Positions 7,957 to 17,950 are shown, numbered from the stretch's first letter. The stretch is 64,000 bases of DNA from an uncultured Bacteroides sp. (GCA_902168185.1 CABHOV010000076.1:216917-280916); one strand, 5' to 3'. Numbers and translations: made by a program. Notes: generated by a model not told the origin, from the sequence alone.

Positions 7957-9180
7957 CTTCTCCATATCTTCGTGTGTTAATACCGCTGTAATGACACTTG
8001 CCTTATCACCCTCGGTCCTCGTCCATACCGATGTAATCGTACCTTTGTTAGCAGATATATAGCAAGTAGCAGCCGCAAGGTTTGTTGTGGTAAACGGAGC
8101 CTCGCTGATTTTAACGTTCTTAAAACTTGATCCGCCATCGATGGAGTATGCGAGGTAAACATCTGTTTTATCATCCTCGTCTTTTCCGAAATACACTATA
8201 TATACATAACCGGTAACCTGATCTACGGTGAGCCAGGGACTATACTGATGCCCTATGGCAGCATTGTCATTTATAGCCAGCAAGGAAGTCCAGTTATCTC
8301 CAAAATTATGAGACCGAACAAACAGCACATCGCTCTCCTGGTGCAACCAATCAGACCATGCTAAATATAAACTTCCTCTGTAAGGGCTTTTACTTCGATC
8401 GGTAGATAGTACAGGTGCGCTATAGCAGCGCTTACCGCCTTGCGTTTTTTCATCACATCCTTCTGATTGCCTCACAATGGCTATATCATTTGAAAGCCAG
8501 AGCTTCCCATTGAATGAGCGATCTAAAAAGATCTTGCTTTGATTTGACCATGCACAATACTCCTTGCCATCAGCACCAATGGTGGTCATGGCGCCCATGG
8601 TGGTGTTACGATCATCGATACAATTTCCAGGTGTTTGTGAAAGCTCTAGTGTTGAATTCCACTTCTTGCCGTTAGAGGATTTACTTAACTGAATGTAAGA
8701 AAGACAATTGGCCTCCGCACTGCTATATTTATCGAACTGTGCATAGGTGAGGTAAATATTATTCTTATCATCGATGATGGCGGTAGGACCAACCTGATCT
8801 TTTGTCGACTCGGCATTTACAGGAATTCCGTCACTCCAGGTTACACCTCCGTCATCTGATGTATAGCTTATAATTCTATGAGTCTCATTTTCATTTGCCT
8901 GTAAAAAGTAATACAAGCCACCTTTGCTATCGGAGATCAGCACAGCATTATTACCGTTTTTAAAAGCAGTGGATGTCTTCTGCCAAACAGTTCCGCCATC
9001 AATACTATAAAAGACAGTGTTGCCCGCTGCTACGGCTATATTTTTAGGATTTCTGGGATTGAATGCGATCGTGGTTTTACAACCTGTGTTTTCTATTTCA
9101 GCAACTTTTGTGTTTTTAATCTGAGCGGTGGCCCCGATGAATTTCAAAAAAACGAGAAACGCAATAAGTACTTTACGCAT
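7948..9180 (-). CDS. Secreted Asp-box (BNR/sialidase-like) beta-propeller protein
   Basis: A 410-residue protein with a signal peptide (MRKVLIAFLVFLKFIGATAQ). At least three Asp-box motifs of the form S-x-D-x-G-x-x-W/F are visible: YSIDGGTVWQK, SDDGGVTWSDG and YSIDGGSSFKN. They mark successive blades of a six-bladed propeller as in sialidases and related glycosidases. The catalytic Arg triad and FRIP motif of true sialidases were not recognised, so it may be a carbohydrate-binding or non-sialidase glycoside hydrolase. It has no T9SS tail. The gene is monocistronic. Confidence 0.8.
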   Translation of the reverse strand: MRKVLIAFLVFLKFIGATAQIKNTKVAEIENTGCKTTIAFNPRNPKNIAVAAGNTVFYSIDGGTVWQKTSTAFKNGNNAVLISDSKGGLYYFLQANENETHRIISYTSDDGGVTWSDGIPVNAESTKDQVGPTAIIDDKNNIYLTYAQFDKYSSAEANCLSYIQLSKSSNGKKWNSTLELSQTPGNCIDDRNTTMGAMTTIGADGKEYCAWSNQSKIFLDRSFNGKLWLSNDIAIVRQSEGCDEKTQGGKRCYSAPVLSTDRSKSPYRGSLYLAWSDWLHQESDVLFVRSHNFGDNWTSLLAINDNAAIGHQYSPWLTVDQVTGYVYIVYFGKDEDDKTDVYLAYSIDGGSSFKNVKISEAPFTTTNLAAATCYISANKGTITSVWTRTEGDKASVITAVLTHEDMEKIK

Positions 9181-9294
9181 ACGGCAGGTAGTATAATGTA
9201 GGCTATAAAAATAGTATACACAGGCATAACTATAGCATCTGCCGTATCAGATATTCTGAATTTCATCTACATTTCTTTCCAGAAGATGCGATTA

Positions 9295-11103
9295 CTATTT
9301 TTTCTCAACAGAGACCGAGCCTGTTTTGGTTTTTATAAGATATAGACCGGAGGGCAATGACGACAAATCAATTTCAAGCTGTGTTCCTGAAAGTACCTTT
9401 ATAACAACTTTGTCATTAACCGATTTTCCTGAAGCACTGAACACCAGGATTTGATCGAGGTTAAGATTGTCATCATCACTGGTCAGTATCACGTTCCCCA
9501 CCGTAGGATTCGGGAATATAGTATTCTGACGTGCGATGTTCACACTTTCAACAACGGAGTATTCATATACACCATCGTAGTCAACTTGCTTTAATCGGTA
9601 ATAGCTTGTACCCAGCATAGGCAACTCATCTGTTGCTTCATAGTTTACTTTCGTATTTGAGTTACCGGATCCTTTTACTTTGTTCAGATTTTCCCAGAGT
9701 GCACCATTTGTTGAACGTTGTATTTCGAAGTAATCGTTATTGGTTTCAGAAGCAGTCACCCAATTCAATTTTACTTTTCCTTGCACAGCCGTTGCTTCAA
9801 ATGAAGTAAGCGTAACGGGTAATGGTGTTTGACTTATGCTGGCAGTACCCAACGTAAATCTTCTGCCATTTGTGATAGCGTTTACATTTGCAAATTGATA
9901 TACATTACCTGCTGATAAAGTAGCTCCTGAGATTGGAGTCTCATCGTTGAATAGGCCATCATTATCTGTATCTACTAAAAGCCTTAAATCGGTAGCTGTT
10001 ACTGTACCCTGGCCCGTTAAGTCCCAACGCATGGTAATACTTCCCACATCTACTGCTGTACCCGTTGCGTTCGTTTCAGTAGCGCGCCATACGCGGGTAT
10101 ATCTCGCCTGCACTCCGGCAGGAACATCTGAAGAATTCAGAGCACGCAGATTTCCGTTATCATGTCCCCAGATTAAAAATTTATTATTAGTCAAATTATT
10201 CGGAGCCGACACTCTCAAAATTCCTGCGCCTTGAGAGTCATTGTGTATATTCGAGGCATCTACTCTTCCTATACCGGCAACATCATAATCATAGTTTCCG
10301 TTGGCCGGATTATCCATAGTATATATATCATTGCTGGATAATGTGAGACTATATTTTGCAGCCAAGTAGTTATTTACCATGATCCGCTGAGCAGAATTCA
10401 GGATTGAGGAGTATACGATAACTTCACCGATTGTCGCCTCAGAATGTAGTGTGTAATTATCCCATCCACCAATCTGCAAACTACCCAGAACTGTATTTGG
10501 AGTTGCCGTTCTGCTTACGCTCAATGTGCCATTGATGTGGATTTGCTGAGAACTGGAGCTGGACTGATACCATGTGTTGACAATTTTCATTTGTCCTGCA
10601 GGTAGCCATCCGTTGGCGTCATCGAGGTCATTATTGTAAAAAAAATTTCTGATGCCTCCACTGGCCAGCTTCAGAATTCCATAAGACCGACTAGCGACTG
10701 TGGATCCATATCCATAAAAAAACAGCACATCATCTGTTGCAGTTGTTGGCGTTGATGCACAGATAAAAACAGTTCTGTCGGCAGCCCCTGACGGAAAAGT
10801 TGCATCGCTGCCCGTTAAGTATCCTGTATTATTGAATGTAACTCCGCTTGCACTATAGGTGGCAACGTTCGCTATATTCTGCGTTACATTCACGCCATTT
10901 CCCGATTTGTCATACCAGGTAGTAACTGTGCTGCCTATAGTTGGATTTGAACCATTTGAATTTACTCGCTGCCCATCAAGCCACAGTTCCAACGAACCTG
11001 TTCCAATGCCTACGCCACCAGGACCAGTTTGCGCTAAAACAGGAATTTTAGCGAGTAACGCTAATTGGGCTATTGCCAGGCAGGTGTAGAATATCTTTAT
11101 CAT
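9295..11103 (-). CDS. T9SS-secreted LamG-like / DUF8202-like surface protein
   Basis: A protein of about 602 residues with a signal peptide after the ATG at 11103 (MIKIFYTCLAIAQLALLAK). The N-terminal half carries a concanavalin-A/LamG-like beta-sandwich (LELWLDGQRV, WYDKSGNG, IGEVIVYSSILNSAQR) and a DUF8202-like section (VAGIGRVDASNIHNDSQGAG). A fibronectin-like stretch follows (LTSFEATAVQGKVKLNW). The C-terminus is a type A T9SS sorting domain: FPNPTVGNV, then LPSGLYLIKT and a Lys-rich end. It should be exported by type IX secretion and fixed to the surface or released. Adhesin or sugar-binding function is an inference. Confidence 0.85.
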   Translation of the reverse strand: MIKIFYTCLAIAQLALLAKIPVLAQTGPGGVGIGTGSLELWLDGQRVNSNGSNPTIGSTVTTWYDKSGNGVNVTQNIANVATYSASGVTFNNTGYLTGSDATFPSGAADRTVFICASTPTTATDDVLFFYGYGSTVASRSYGILKLASGGIRNFFYNNDLDDANGWLPAGQMKIVNTWYQSSSSSQQIHINGTLSVSRTATPNTVLGSLQIGGWDNYTLHSEATIGEVIVYSSILNSAQRIMVNNYLAAKYSLTLSSNDIYTMDNPANGNYDYDVAGIGRVDASNIHNDSQGAGILRVSAPNNLTNNKFLIWGHDNGNLRALNSSDVPAGVQARYTRVWRATETNATGTAVDVGSITMRWDLTGQGTVTATDLRLLVDTDNDGLFNDETPISGATLSAGNVYQFANVNAITNGRRFTLGTASISQTPLPVTLTSFEATAVQGKVKLNWVTASETNNDYFEIQRSTNGALWENLNKVKGSGNSNTKVNYEATDELPMLGTSYYRLKQVDYDGVYEYSVVESVNIARQNTIFPNPTVGNVILTSDDDNLNLDQILVFSASGKSVNDKVVIKVLSGTQLEIDLSSLPSGLYLIKTKTGSVSVEKK

Positions 11104-11399
11104 AATCTTCTGATGCCGCGATAAAAGTGATCTAACTATCACCTTTTTCACAAAGGCATTCAACGAATGAAGGAAGTAAAGTTAGAAATACACTTATAAA
11201 AAGAGAAATTAACTTTTCCCCAAATACTGACAAATGTGATGTTTTACCGAAACGTGTCAATTATAGCCATGGATTCTTAATTTTATATATACATCTTATA
11301 ATGGTATTATTAAAGTATAAAATGGACGTTAATTGAGTCTAAATTCTTTGCTATAGATACAAGATTTAGCTTTCTTGACACCTTATAAACCTAAAAATC

Positions 11400-11993
11400 A
11401 TGGTAAAGAAAATTTTTACAGTTATGTTACTCGCCTTGTCACTTACAGGGTATGCGCAAAAGATTAAAATCGTTGAAGGCAGCTTAGCGCCTTTGAAAGG
11501 ACAAAAGTCTGTAAACACTCAGTTCACTTATGATAACATGCTTATCGGTGGAAAGGGTCTGGAAGAAAAAGCTTATATCGAAAAGAGAAAGAAAGAGCTT
11601 GACGAAAAGGAAGCCGGAAGAGGCGATAAGTTCGAGCAAGCTTGGTTCTCAGATCGTAAAGAACGCTTCGAACCTCAGTTCCGCGAGTTATTCTCCAAGC
11701 ATTCCGACCTTTCTACGGTTGACGAAAAAGCACAGTACACTGTAATATTTCACACTACTCGTACAGAAGTTGGATTTAACGTTGGTGTAGCGAGCAAGCC
11801 TGCTTACATCGATGCTGAGATACTCGTGGTTGAAACTGCTAACCCTTCAAAGGTTATTGCTAAGATAACAATGTTGAAATCTCCTGGAGCTCAGGCTATG
11901 GGAATGGATTTCGAAACCGGAGCACGTTTACAAGAAGCGTATGCTAAGGCTGGTAAAGAGTTAGGTAAACTAGTTTCGAAAGAGACTAAGTAA
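11400..11993 (+). CDS. Conserved secreted protein of unknown function
   Basis: A 197-residue protein with a signal peptide (MVKKIFTVMLLALSLTGYAQ). The mature part has a charged helical segment (about residues 60-105, KKELDEKEAG...), then a beta-rich part (YTVIFHTTRTEVGFNVGV, AEILVVETANP) and a C-terminal Ala/Gly-rich helix (QEAYAKAGKELGKLV). I do not recognise the family. It is monocistronic with a strong terminator at 12026-12056, and its codon use looks like that of a well-expressed gene (inference). Confidence 0.72.
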   Translation: MVKKIFTVMLLALSLTGYAQKIKIVEGSLAPLKGQKSVNTQFTYDNMLIGGKGLEEKAYIEKRKKELDEKEAGRGDKFEQAWFSDRKERFEPQFRELFSKHSDLSTVDEKAQYTVIFHTTRTEVGFNVGVASKPAYIDAEILVVETANPSKVIAKITMLKSPGAQAMGMDFETGARLQEAYAKAGKELGKLVSKETK

Positions 11994-12025
11994 TTCTTAG
12001 AACTCTGTTATTCGAAGAATATTAT

Positions 12026-12056
12026 GGGCAGCCTGTTGGGCTGCCCTCATTTTTTC
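12026..12056 (+). terminator. Rho-independent terminator
   Basis: A perfect 8-bp GC-rich stem (GGGCAGCC at 12026-12033, GGCTGCCC at 12039-12046) with a 5-nt loop is followed by TCATTTTTTC. It closes the gene at 11400-11993. Confidence 0.9.
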
Positions 12057-12246
12057 TCAGAATCCTCCCCAATGTGAGTAATATTTACACAACATTCGAA
12101 TAAGTGAGCTTTTGGCCGTTTTTCATTTCGAAGTCATAAATTCGATATCAGTCGCCATAAACTACTTCTCATCTCCGGTTTAGGAAACATCCCAACAGAT
12201 TGTACAAAAGTTTGAAGAGGGTTTATCAAAACTAAACAATAAGGCT

Positions 12247-12996
12247 ATGATCAAGAGAATAGTATTTGCACTGCCCGTTATAGGTATGCTTTGGAGCTGT
12301 GGTACCAAAGAGAAAGAACAACTTCGTGCACAAGTAGATTCACTTCGCACTGAACTTCAAATGAGCCAGCAAACTGCTGCTACATTAGAAGAAGTTGGTT
12401 CACTTATAGATTCTATCGATGCAAGCAGACAATTGCTTCGCACAGATGTTGTAGAAGGAACTTCTTATAAAGACTATAAGAGCCGTCTGCAAGCTATCAA
12501 CCGCCACATCAGAGATACAGAAGCAAAAATTGCTGAGCTTGAAAAATCAGTGAAGACTTCTAAGAATTCTTCTGCTGGTTACAACGCTACCATCAAGCGT
12601 CTGAAAAATGACCTCGAAGTAAGCACTCAACAAATTGCTTCACTGCAAACAGAAGTTGAAAAAATGCGTGGTGAGAATCAACAACTTGCTATGACTGTAA
12701 GCCAAAAAGATTCTACTCTTGCTGAAAGAGAAGGCATGATCAAAATGCGCGAACAGGATGTTGCAAACCTTGAAAACAAGGTTGTTGAAATCAACGCTCA
12801 AGCTAACAAGACTCAGGCTGACATGTACTATGCACAAGCTGCTGCTTTAGAAACTGCTGCTTCACGTACAAAGTTTGCTCCTAAGAAGAAGAAAGAGACT
12901 CAACGCGAAGCTTTGGAATTGTACAAGCTTTCCTTATCACTTGGTAAGACTGAGGCTCAAACTAAAATCGAAGAATTAGAGAAAGCAATAAGTTAG
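12247..12996 (+). CDS. Coiled-coil lipoprotein of unknown function
   Basis: A 249-residue protein with a lipoprotein signal (lipobox LWSC, Cys at residue 18). The rest is almost entirely alpha-helical: heptad-rich coiled coils at about residues 24-60 and 75-190 (for example LKNDLEVSTQQIASLQTEVEKM). A short C-terminal helical repeat resembles a TPR unit (REALELYKLSLSLGKTEAQ). It is probably anchored in the inner or outer membrane and projects into the periplasm as a rod. No enzymatic motif is seen. It is monocistronic. Confidence 0.78.
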   Translation: MIKRIVFALPVIGMLWSCGTKEKEQLRAQVDSLRTELQMSQQTAATLEEVGSLIDSIDASRQLLRTDVVEGTSYKDYKSRLQAINRHIRDTEAKIAELEKSVKTSKNSSAGYNATIKRLKNDLEVSTQQIASLQTEVEKMRGENQQLAMTVSQKDSTLAEREGMIKMREQDVANLENKVVEINAQANKTQADMYYAQAAALETAASRTKFAPKKKKETQREALELYKLSLSLGKTEAQTKIEELEKAIS

Positions 12997-13031
12997 GTTA
13001 ATTGCTCAGACAGGTAGGTTAGAGTAGAGTT

Positions 13032-13060
13032 AAGGTGGCACCCAGGTGGGGTGGCACCTT
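13032..13060 (+). terminator. Imperfect terminator hairpin after the coiled-coil lipoprotein gene
   Basis: A 12-bp stem with one G-G mismatch (13032-13043 with 13049-13060) and a 5-nt loop is followed by TTCCTTATTTATA, a weak T-rich tail. It lies between the rightward lipoprotein gene and the leftward end of the pigment cluster. Confidence 0.5.
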
Positions 13061-13127
13061 TCCTTATTTATAGGGGTTCTGTATATAAACTATTATAGAT
13101 ATAGTCTGATCTATAGACCTATTAAAA

Positions 13128-14423
13128 CTATCGGTTATCAATAAACTTCCTGATCTTTCGATCGATCTTACCAAACTGAAGTTTCTCTAACTCTTGTGCG
13201 GTAGCAAAGTATATCTCAGGAACAACGCGAAGACGTGCCTGGAATATCGCAGAAAGTTTTTGCTTGATATCTTCCTTCATTTCTTCGCTTACCAGCAAAT
13301 GAAGTTTTAACTCATCAGTACCGAGTTCTCCGGTGGATGCCTCCACTACATAATCACGGATAGAAGACATTTCATTCAGCAACTCAAATACACCCGGAGG
13401 ATATATCGTAGTTCCTTTTAGTTTGATGAGTTGTTGTTTCCGACCGAGTACCGGACCCAGACGAGATGTAGTTCTGCCACATGCACAAGGCTCGGTATAA
13501 GCAACCGCTATATCTCCAGTCTTATACCGTAGCAGTGGCATACCCTGTACCCCCAGCGTTGTAATCGTCACTTCACCAGGTTGTCCGTTGCTTACCGGCA
13601 TACCATCGTCACCAATCACTTCGAGTATCAACAATTCCGGATGATGGTGCCCTCCTACTCCATGCGTACATTCTGTAAAAGCAGTTTGCATCTCGGTAGA
13701 TGCATAGGTACTATATAGTTGAATATTCCAGGAGTCCTTAATTCTTTGGCCGATGATATTCAAATCAAATGAGCCAGTACGCAATCCCTCGCCTATACAT
13801 ATAGCTTTCTTCACTGAGCTCTTGTTGGGATCAATACCATTTTGTTTTGCAAACTCGATTAGCTTAACAATGAAAGAAGGTACCGCTACCAACGTTGTCG
13901 GATTCAATCGCTCAATCGTCTCCCACTGCATTGCGGGAAGCCCCGGGCCTACACGCACGAGGCCTGCACCAAGTTTACGAATACCTTCATAGTACGCTAT
14001 ACCTGCCATGAACTGCCGATCGAGAGTAAGCATCAACTGGTATAGATCATCCTGTGTACCATCAGCGCATGCGAATGATATACATTCGTTGTATGCCAGG
14101 CGATGGAGATCACTATCCGTTAACGCGAGCGTTACCGGTTTACCTAACGTACCGGATGTACTTGCAAATTCAACGATCTCGCTTTTAGGGACACACAGAA
14201 AATCCCAGTTATACTGCTGAAGATCATCCTTTGTCGTTGCTGGAATGTTGACGAGATCCTCCAGACTTTTTATAGCCGCTATATCTATATTGTTCTTTGC
14301 AAAATGTCTTTGATAAAAAAGAGAGTGTTCCTTCAGGTAAACTAGCAGTTCCTGTAGTTTGCCCTCCTGAAATCTTTTGATTTCAGTTTTTGATTTGAAT
14401 TCTATTTCCGGTGTGTGTTTCAT
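13128..14423 (-). CDS. AMP-forming aryl-CoA/ACP ligase (phenylacetate-CoA ligase family)
   Basis: A 431-residue PaaK-like adenylate-forming enzyme. The ATP-binding P-loop is STSGTLGKPV, the A5-like motif is STYASTEM, and YKTGDIAV and GRKQQLIKLKGTTIYP mark the hinge to the C-terminal domain. A CACGR segment resembles the Cys-rich turn of this family. In flexirubin-type clusters this enzyme is expected to activate 4-coumarate (made by the ammonia lyase of this cluster) as the starter of polyene synthesis; that role is inferred from context. Its ATG overlaps the acpS stop (ATGA), so the two are translationally coupled. It is the last gene of the cluster. Confidence 0.87.
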   Translation of the reverse strand: MKHTPEIEFKSKTEIKRFQEGKLQELLVYLKEHSLFYQRHFAKNNIDIAAIKSLEDLVNIPATTKDDLQQYNWDFLCVPKSEIVEFASTSGTLGKPVTLALTDSDLHRLAYNECISFACADGTQDDLYQLMLTLDRQFMAGIAYYEGIRKLGAGLVRVGPGLPAMQWETIERLNPTTLVAVPSFIVKLIEFAKQNGIDPNKSSVKKAICIGEGLRTGSFDLNIIGQRIKDSWNIQLYSTYASTEMQTAFTECTHGVGGHHHPELLILEVIGDDGMPVSNGQPGEVTITTLGVQGMPLLRYKTGDIAVAYTEPCACGRTTSRLGPVLGRKQQLIKLKGTTIYPPGVFELLNEMSSIRDYVVEASTGELGTDELKLHLLVSEEMKEDIKQKLSAIFQARLRVVPEIYFATAQELEKLQFGKIDRKIRKFIDNR

Positions 14424-14794
14424 TGCTCAATAATGACTACTGCGCACGCCATAGCTTTTAGGTGCGAGAGTGATACATGTATTCTATTCCAGTTATTCTT
14501 AACAGCCTGATCGTAAAAATTACCGTGAAGTTTTATACCCGGCTTTCCAAGTCCATCTTGAATAACCTCAATCTCATAGAGGTCATGCCCGGCTAGTAAA
14601 CCTTTTCCAGTCGCTTTTAAGAAAGCTTCCTTCGCAGCAAATCTTACTGCATAATGTTCATGTTTGTTTGCTTTCGATTCACAAAAAGAAATTTCTGCCT
14701 TCGAAAAGACTTTTTCAGTGAATCCATTTCCCCGGCCGATATGCGCTGCTACACGCTCTACCTCTATAATATCGATGCCCGTGCCCAGAATCAT
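14420..14794 (-). CDS. acpS: Holo-ACP synthase (AcpS-type phosphopantetheinyl transferase)
   Basis: A 124-residue protein of typical AcpS length. The Mg-binding motif GTGIDIIEVERV is at the N-terminus and the second signature RFAAKEAFLKATGKG follows, with LSHLKAMACAVV near the end. It transfers the 4'-phosphopantetheine arm from CoA to the serine of acyl carrier proteins. Its position in the cluster suggests it serves the two ACPs at 27763 and 34691, although it could also be the general cell enzyme. It overlaps both neighbours by 4 bp (ATGA junctions). Confidence 0.93.
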   Translation of the reverse strand: MILGTGIDIIEVERVAAHIGRGNGFTEKVFSKAEISFCESKANKHEHYAVRFAAKEAFLKATGKGLLAGHDLYEIEVIQDGLGKPGIKLHGNFYDQAVKNNWNRIHVSLSHLKAMACAVVIIEQ

Positions 14795-16464
14795 TTAAGT
14801 TGCTCCTCAGCTTTTTTAAGATTCTTCTCCATGTGCTCGCGCTCCTGGAGTGTGGCAACCTCTTTTGTTAAGCCTTCTCTATATTTCTCTGCAGCAGCAC
14901 TATATTGCTCGTGATCGAGATAGTAATCTCCTGCCAGCATATAAGCATGATATGAATTAGGATTCCACACCACAAGACTATCAGGCTGTATATCTGTTCG
15001 CGGATTAAACGGAAAACGATATGGATGAAACTTACGATAATCTTTATAGGCAGATGTAGTCAAAAAGGTATCAGCAGGAATCGTCAACGTTGCTTCATAA
15101 ATTTCCTCATTACGTTCCATCTTCTTTGCAAAGACTTTATTCAGATCGTAACAAACAAATTTACCCAGCTGCCAGGGTGCAGTAGAAATCCACACGAGTC
15201 TTTTTTCAGGCTGAAAAATTATACCGTGATGCGCCACGAGTTGGTTAATAAGTTTTTCGTTACCCAACCCTATATCTTTACCACCTAATCCTTTTTGATT
15301 ACGAAGTATAGATGCTGTTTTTAACACGGAGTTCTTTCCGTTTTCCTGCAACAATTCCTCTACACGTTGAAATCTATAGGGTGAAGCGCTGGTACGAATG
15401 TGCTCCTGGTTGAGTGGAGTTTGTCCCAATACTTTTCCCAGAAAATGATTTGTACTGACGATCTGATCACCGTTTACTTCGTAAAAATCTATACCCTCCG
15501 GAGTCTTCTCGATGATAGAAGCTTTTCCATCTTTCGCTGAGCCGATCAGGAAAGATTCGGCTACGAACATTTTATGTTTCTCTGCTATAGCATACGCTTC
15601 CTTTATTGTAGAGGCATATTGTAATATTTCTCGTGCTACCAATGAGACCGGTGTTGCTGAAGCAGACGGCACATCTGATTTCGCTGCATTGATCGTAACA
15701 GTTAGTCCTTCCGCATTCATACCCGATAACACTCCGGTCATACCACCGAACGTTACCATCATAAATTTATGGCCCTTATCAGGATTATAGAAAGCAATGA
15801 TTTTATCGCGTGCAAAATCATCTCCTACATAAAAATCAAAATTGCGCCCAATAATTAATGTACTGTCTTCGGAGCGTGAATCCCAGGTAGCAAAGGCAGT
15901 ACATCCTACCAGCGACATGTTTTGCAACGCATGCCCTATGTCATGTGCTGCATGGTAATTCAGAATACGCTGATACGGTGGGGCGATGTCATCAAAATCG
16001 TGAGAAGCAACTTGTGATACTCCATAGATCTCAAGTTTATACTCATCTGATATATTCTTGTCCAGATCGCGGTTAAACCATCCTACAAAATACTTCAGTA
16101 TATTCAGATAAAAAGAGGAAGGAACAAGACGATGGAGCTGATTGGTAAAAACCTCTTCTTGATACTGTACCAATTCATGTGTGAGCTTACCATTCACTAC
16201 GCCACGTTCAAACGGAGCACCTTCTATATATAGTTCATATAAACCACTTTCACTTTTACGAAACCAGTTGTTGCCGATGGTATATAAACCGGAGTCGGGT
16301 TGTGTAACTTTTGCATCCAGTATAGCCATGGACGCGGGTACCGGAGGATCAACTTTGGCAACACTGCGTACGTATAGCAGCAGAATTACCAGAAGCAACA
16401 CCAGGACACCGAGAATCCACGCGAAAATCTTAGCTAACTTTTTGAGCATCTTTAATTTTTTCAA
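14791..16464 (-). CDS. C45-family (AAT-like) autoproteolytic acyltransferase/hydrolase, membrane-anchored
   Basis: A protein of about 557 residues with an N-terminal transmembrane helix (about residues 13-33) and an Ntn-hydrolase domain of the acyl-CoA:6-aminopenicillanate acyltransferase type. The self-processing nucleophile is likely Cys188 in LVGCTAFATWD, followed by IGRNFDFYVGDD and a GMTGVLSGMNAEGL segment. The C-terminus has a TPR-like hairpin (about residues 505-550). Flexirubins are esters of a polyenoic acid with a resorcinol, and this enzyme is a candidate for the ester-forming or releasing step (inference). The start could also be 16449; either way it overlaps the CrtI-like gene. 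Confidence 0.8.
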   Translation of the reverse strand: MKKLKMLKKLAKIFAWILGVLVLLLVILLLYVRSVAKVDPPVPASMAILDAKVTQPDSGLYTIGNNWFRKSESGLYELYIEGAPFERGVVNGKLTHELVQYQEEVFTNQLHRLVPSSFYLNILKYFVGWFNRDLDKNISDEYKLEIYGVSQVASHDFDDIAPPYQRILNYHAAHDIGHALQNMSLVGCTAFATWDSRSEDSTLIIGRNFDFYVGDDFARDKIIAFYNPDKGHKFMMVTFGGMTGVLSGMNAEGLTVTINAAKSDVPSASATPVSLVAREILQYASTIKEAYAIAEKHKMFVAESFLIGSAKDGKASIIEKTPEGIDFYEVNGDQIVSTNHFLGKVLGQTPLNQEHIRTSASPYRFQRVEELLQENGKNSVLKTASILRNQKGLGGKDIGLGNEKLINQLVAHHGIIFQPEKRLVWISTAPWQLGKFVCYDLNKVFAKKMERNEEIYEATLTIPADTFLTTSAYKDYRKFHPYRFPFNPRTDIQPDSLVVWNPNSYHAYMLAGDYYLDHEQYSAAAEKYREGLTKEVATLQEREHMEKNLKKAEEQLK

Positions 16465-17950
16465 TCAGGTGATCAAGACCAACAAGCTGCGCGCACGTCA
16501 TAATCGCGCTGATCGTTACTCCCAGTACACCGTGCATGTTTATATTCTGTCCTGTTAACAACAGGTTGGGGATTTTCGTTTGGGGTGCTATAAAAGTCTT
16601 TAATGGTTCACGGTAATCCTTGGCATAGCCGTAGAGAGAACCATCGTCTGTACCAATATAGTCGCGTGCTGAAAGCGGTGTAGCACAGGTATAGGACTTG
16701 ATGGATTCTTTGAAGCCTGGGAAATGCTTTTCAACCATATCAAAAAGCTTCTCTGCCTTTTCACGCTTAAAAGCTTCATAGTCTTCTCCACGATTGTCTT
16801 CATGCGACACCGTGTTAAATGTATTCTGCCATTTTTTTACGTCTTCCATTTTCATGTACGACATCACCGTGATACCTTCTGCATAATCAGGTGATCGTGA
16901 TGAAGTGGTAAAGAATAGTGCATATCCCTTCGGCCACGTTTCATCGGTATATTTATCGCCACACCAGGCGTTCTCTTCAGAAAAATAGTAAAAGTTGCTA
17001 TTGATATACTTGAAGGAATCTTTCTTCATTACCACGTTCGCATAGAATACAGATATCGTGCTCTCCAAACTTTTCAATCTTGAGCGATATGCATTTTTAA
17101 TCATCTGCGTTTCCGTCATCTCCACGGTCTTCAGTGGATGTACATTGGAAATAAAAGTGTTTGCGTAATAACGTTCTCCACCTTCCGCTTCAGCGTATAC
17201 AATCTTTCTGTCTTCTTCTTTCAGCTTTACGATCTTCACATGCTTCACTACTTTACCACCACGTGATGTGATCTCACGCGCGAGAAGTCTGGCGATCTGC
17301 GAACCTCCATCTACAAATTTCCAGGAGCTTTCAACGTAATGGTTTACGATCAATGCATGCACAAAGAGCGGAGTCTTGTACGCATCCCCAGCATATAGCA
17401 GATTCGTTCCTGCCAATACTGTTTGTAATTTCTTATTCTCTGTTAATGATTCAAGGAAAGTTTGTGTATCCGTCTGGTATGCTTTTGCTGAATCCGTGTA
17501 TGATCCAGCCTGTACGTTGTAAAGCGGAAAGTTCTTACAGATGTCTTGTATCGTTTCGCAATACCTACGAATGGCAGGCCCTTCTTCCGGAAAGTATTCC
17601 ACCATCTGACGGATAAAATTATCGTAGCCTTGCGCATACTTATAAATAGTAGGATCTTCCCCGAAGATTAATCCATCAACAAAGTCCTCGTCCATTTTAC
17701 GCAGCTTCAGTTTATCCATAATACCGAAGTATTTGAAAAACTGATATAGGTTTTGTCCTTCATTGAGACCACCAACGTAATGCACGCCCGTATCGAATAT
17801 TACTTTCTCGCGTGCAAAGGTCTGGAGCATACCCCCTATCTGTTTGTTCTTTTCAAGGACACAGACATTATAACCTTCCTTGGCCAGGATTGTACCACAG
17901 GCGAGACCGCCCAATCCGCTACCAATAATTACTACATCGTATTGCTGCAT
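16430..17950 (-). CDS. CrtI/CrtISO-like FAD-dependent oxidoreductase
   Basis: A 506-residue flavoprotein with the N-terminal dinucleotide motif VVIIGSGLGGLACGTILAK and LEKNKQIGGML, and a C-terminal segment (LLLTGQNINMHGVLGVTISA) typical of phytoene desaturases and carotenoid isomerases. In pigment clusters of this type it may isomerise or oxidise the polyene chain; the exact reaction is not known from sequence. It is encoded between the exporter fusion and the C45 gene, overlapping the latter by up to 35 bp. It is separated from the upstream gene by 68 bp. Confidence 0.87.
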   Translation of the reverse strand: MQQYDVVIIGSGLGGLACGTILAKEGYNVCVLEKNKQIGGMLQTFAREKVIFDTGVHYVGGLNEGQNLYQFFKYFGIMDKLKLRKMDEDFVDGLIFGEDPTIYKYAQGYDNFIRQMVEYFPEEGPAIRRYCETIQDICKNFPLYNVQAGSYTDSAKAYQTDTQTFLESLTENKKLQTVLAGTNLLYAGDAYKTPLFVHALIVNHYVESSWKFVDGGSQIARLLAREITSRGGKVVKHVKIVKLKEEDRKIVYAEAEGGERYYANTFISNVHPLKTVEMTETQMIKNAYRSRLKSLESTISVFYANVVMKKDSFKYINSNFYYFSEENAWCGDKYTDETWPKGYALFFTTSSRSPDYAEGITVMSYMKMEDVKKWQNTFNTVSHEDNRGEDYEAFKREKAEKLFDMVEKHFPGFKESIKSYTCATPLSARDYIGTDDGSLYGYAKDYREPLKTFIAPQTKIPNLLLTGQNINMHGVLGVTISAIMTCAQLVGLDHLIEKIKDAQKVS

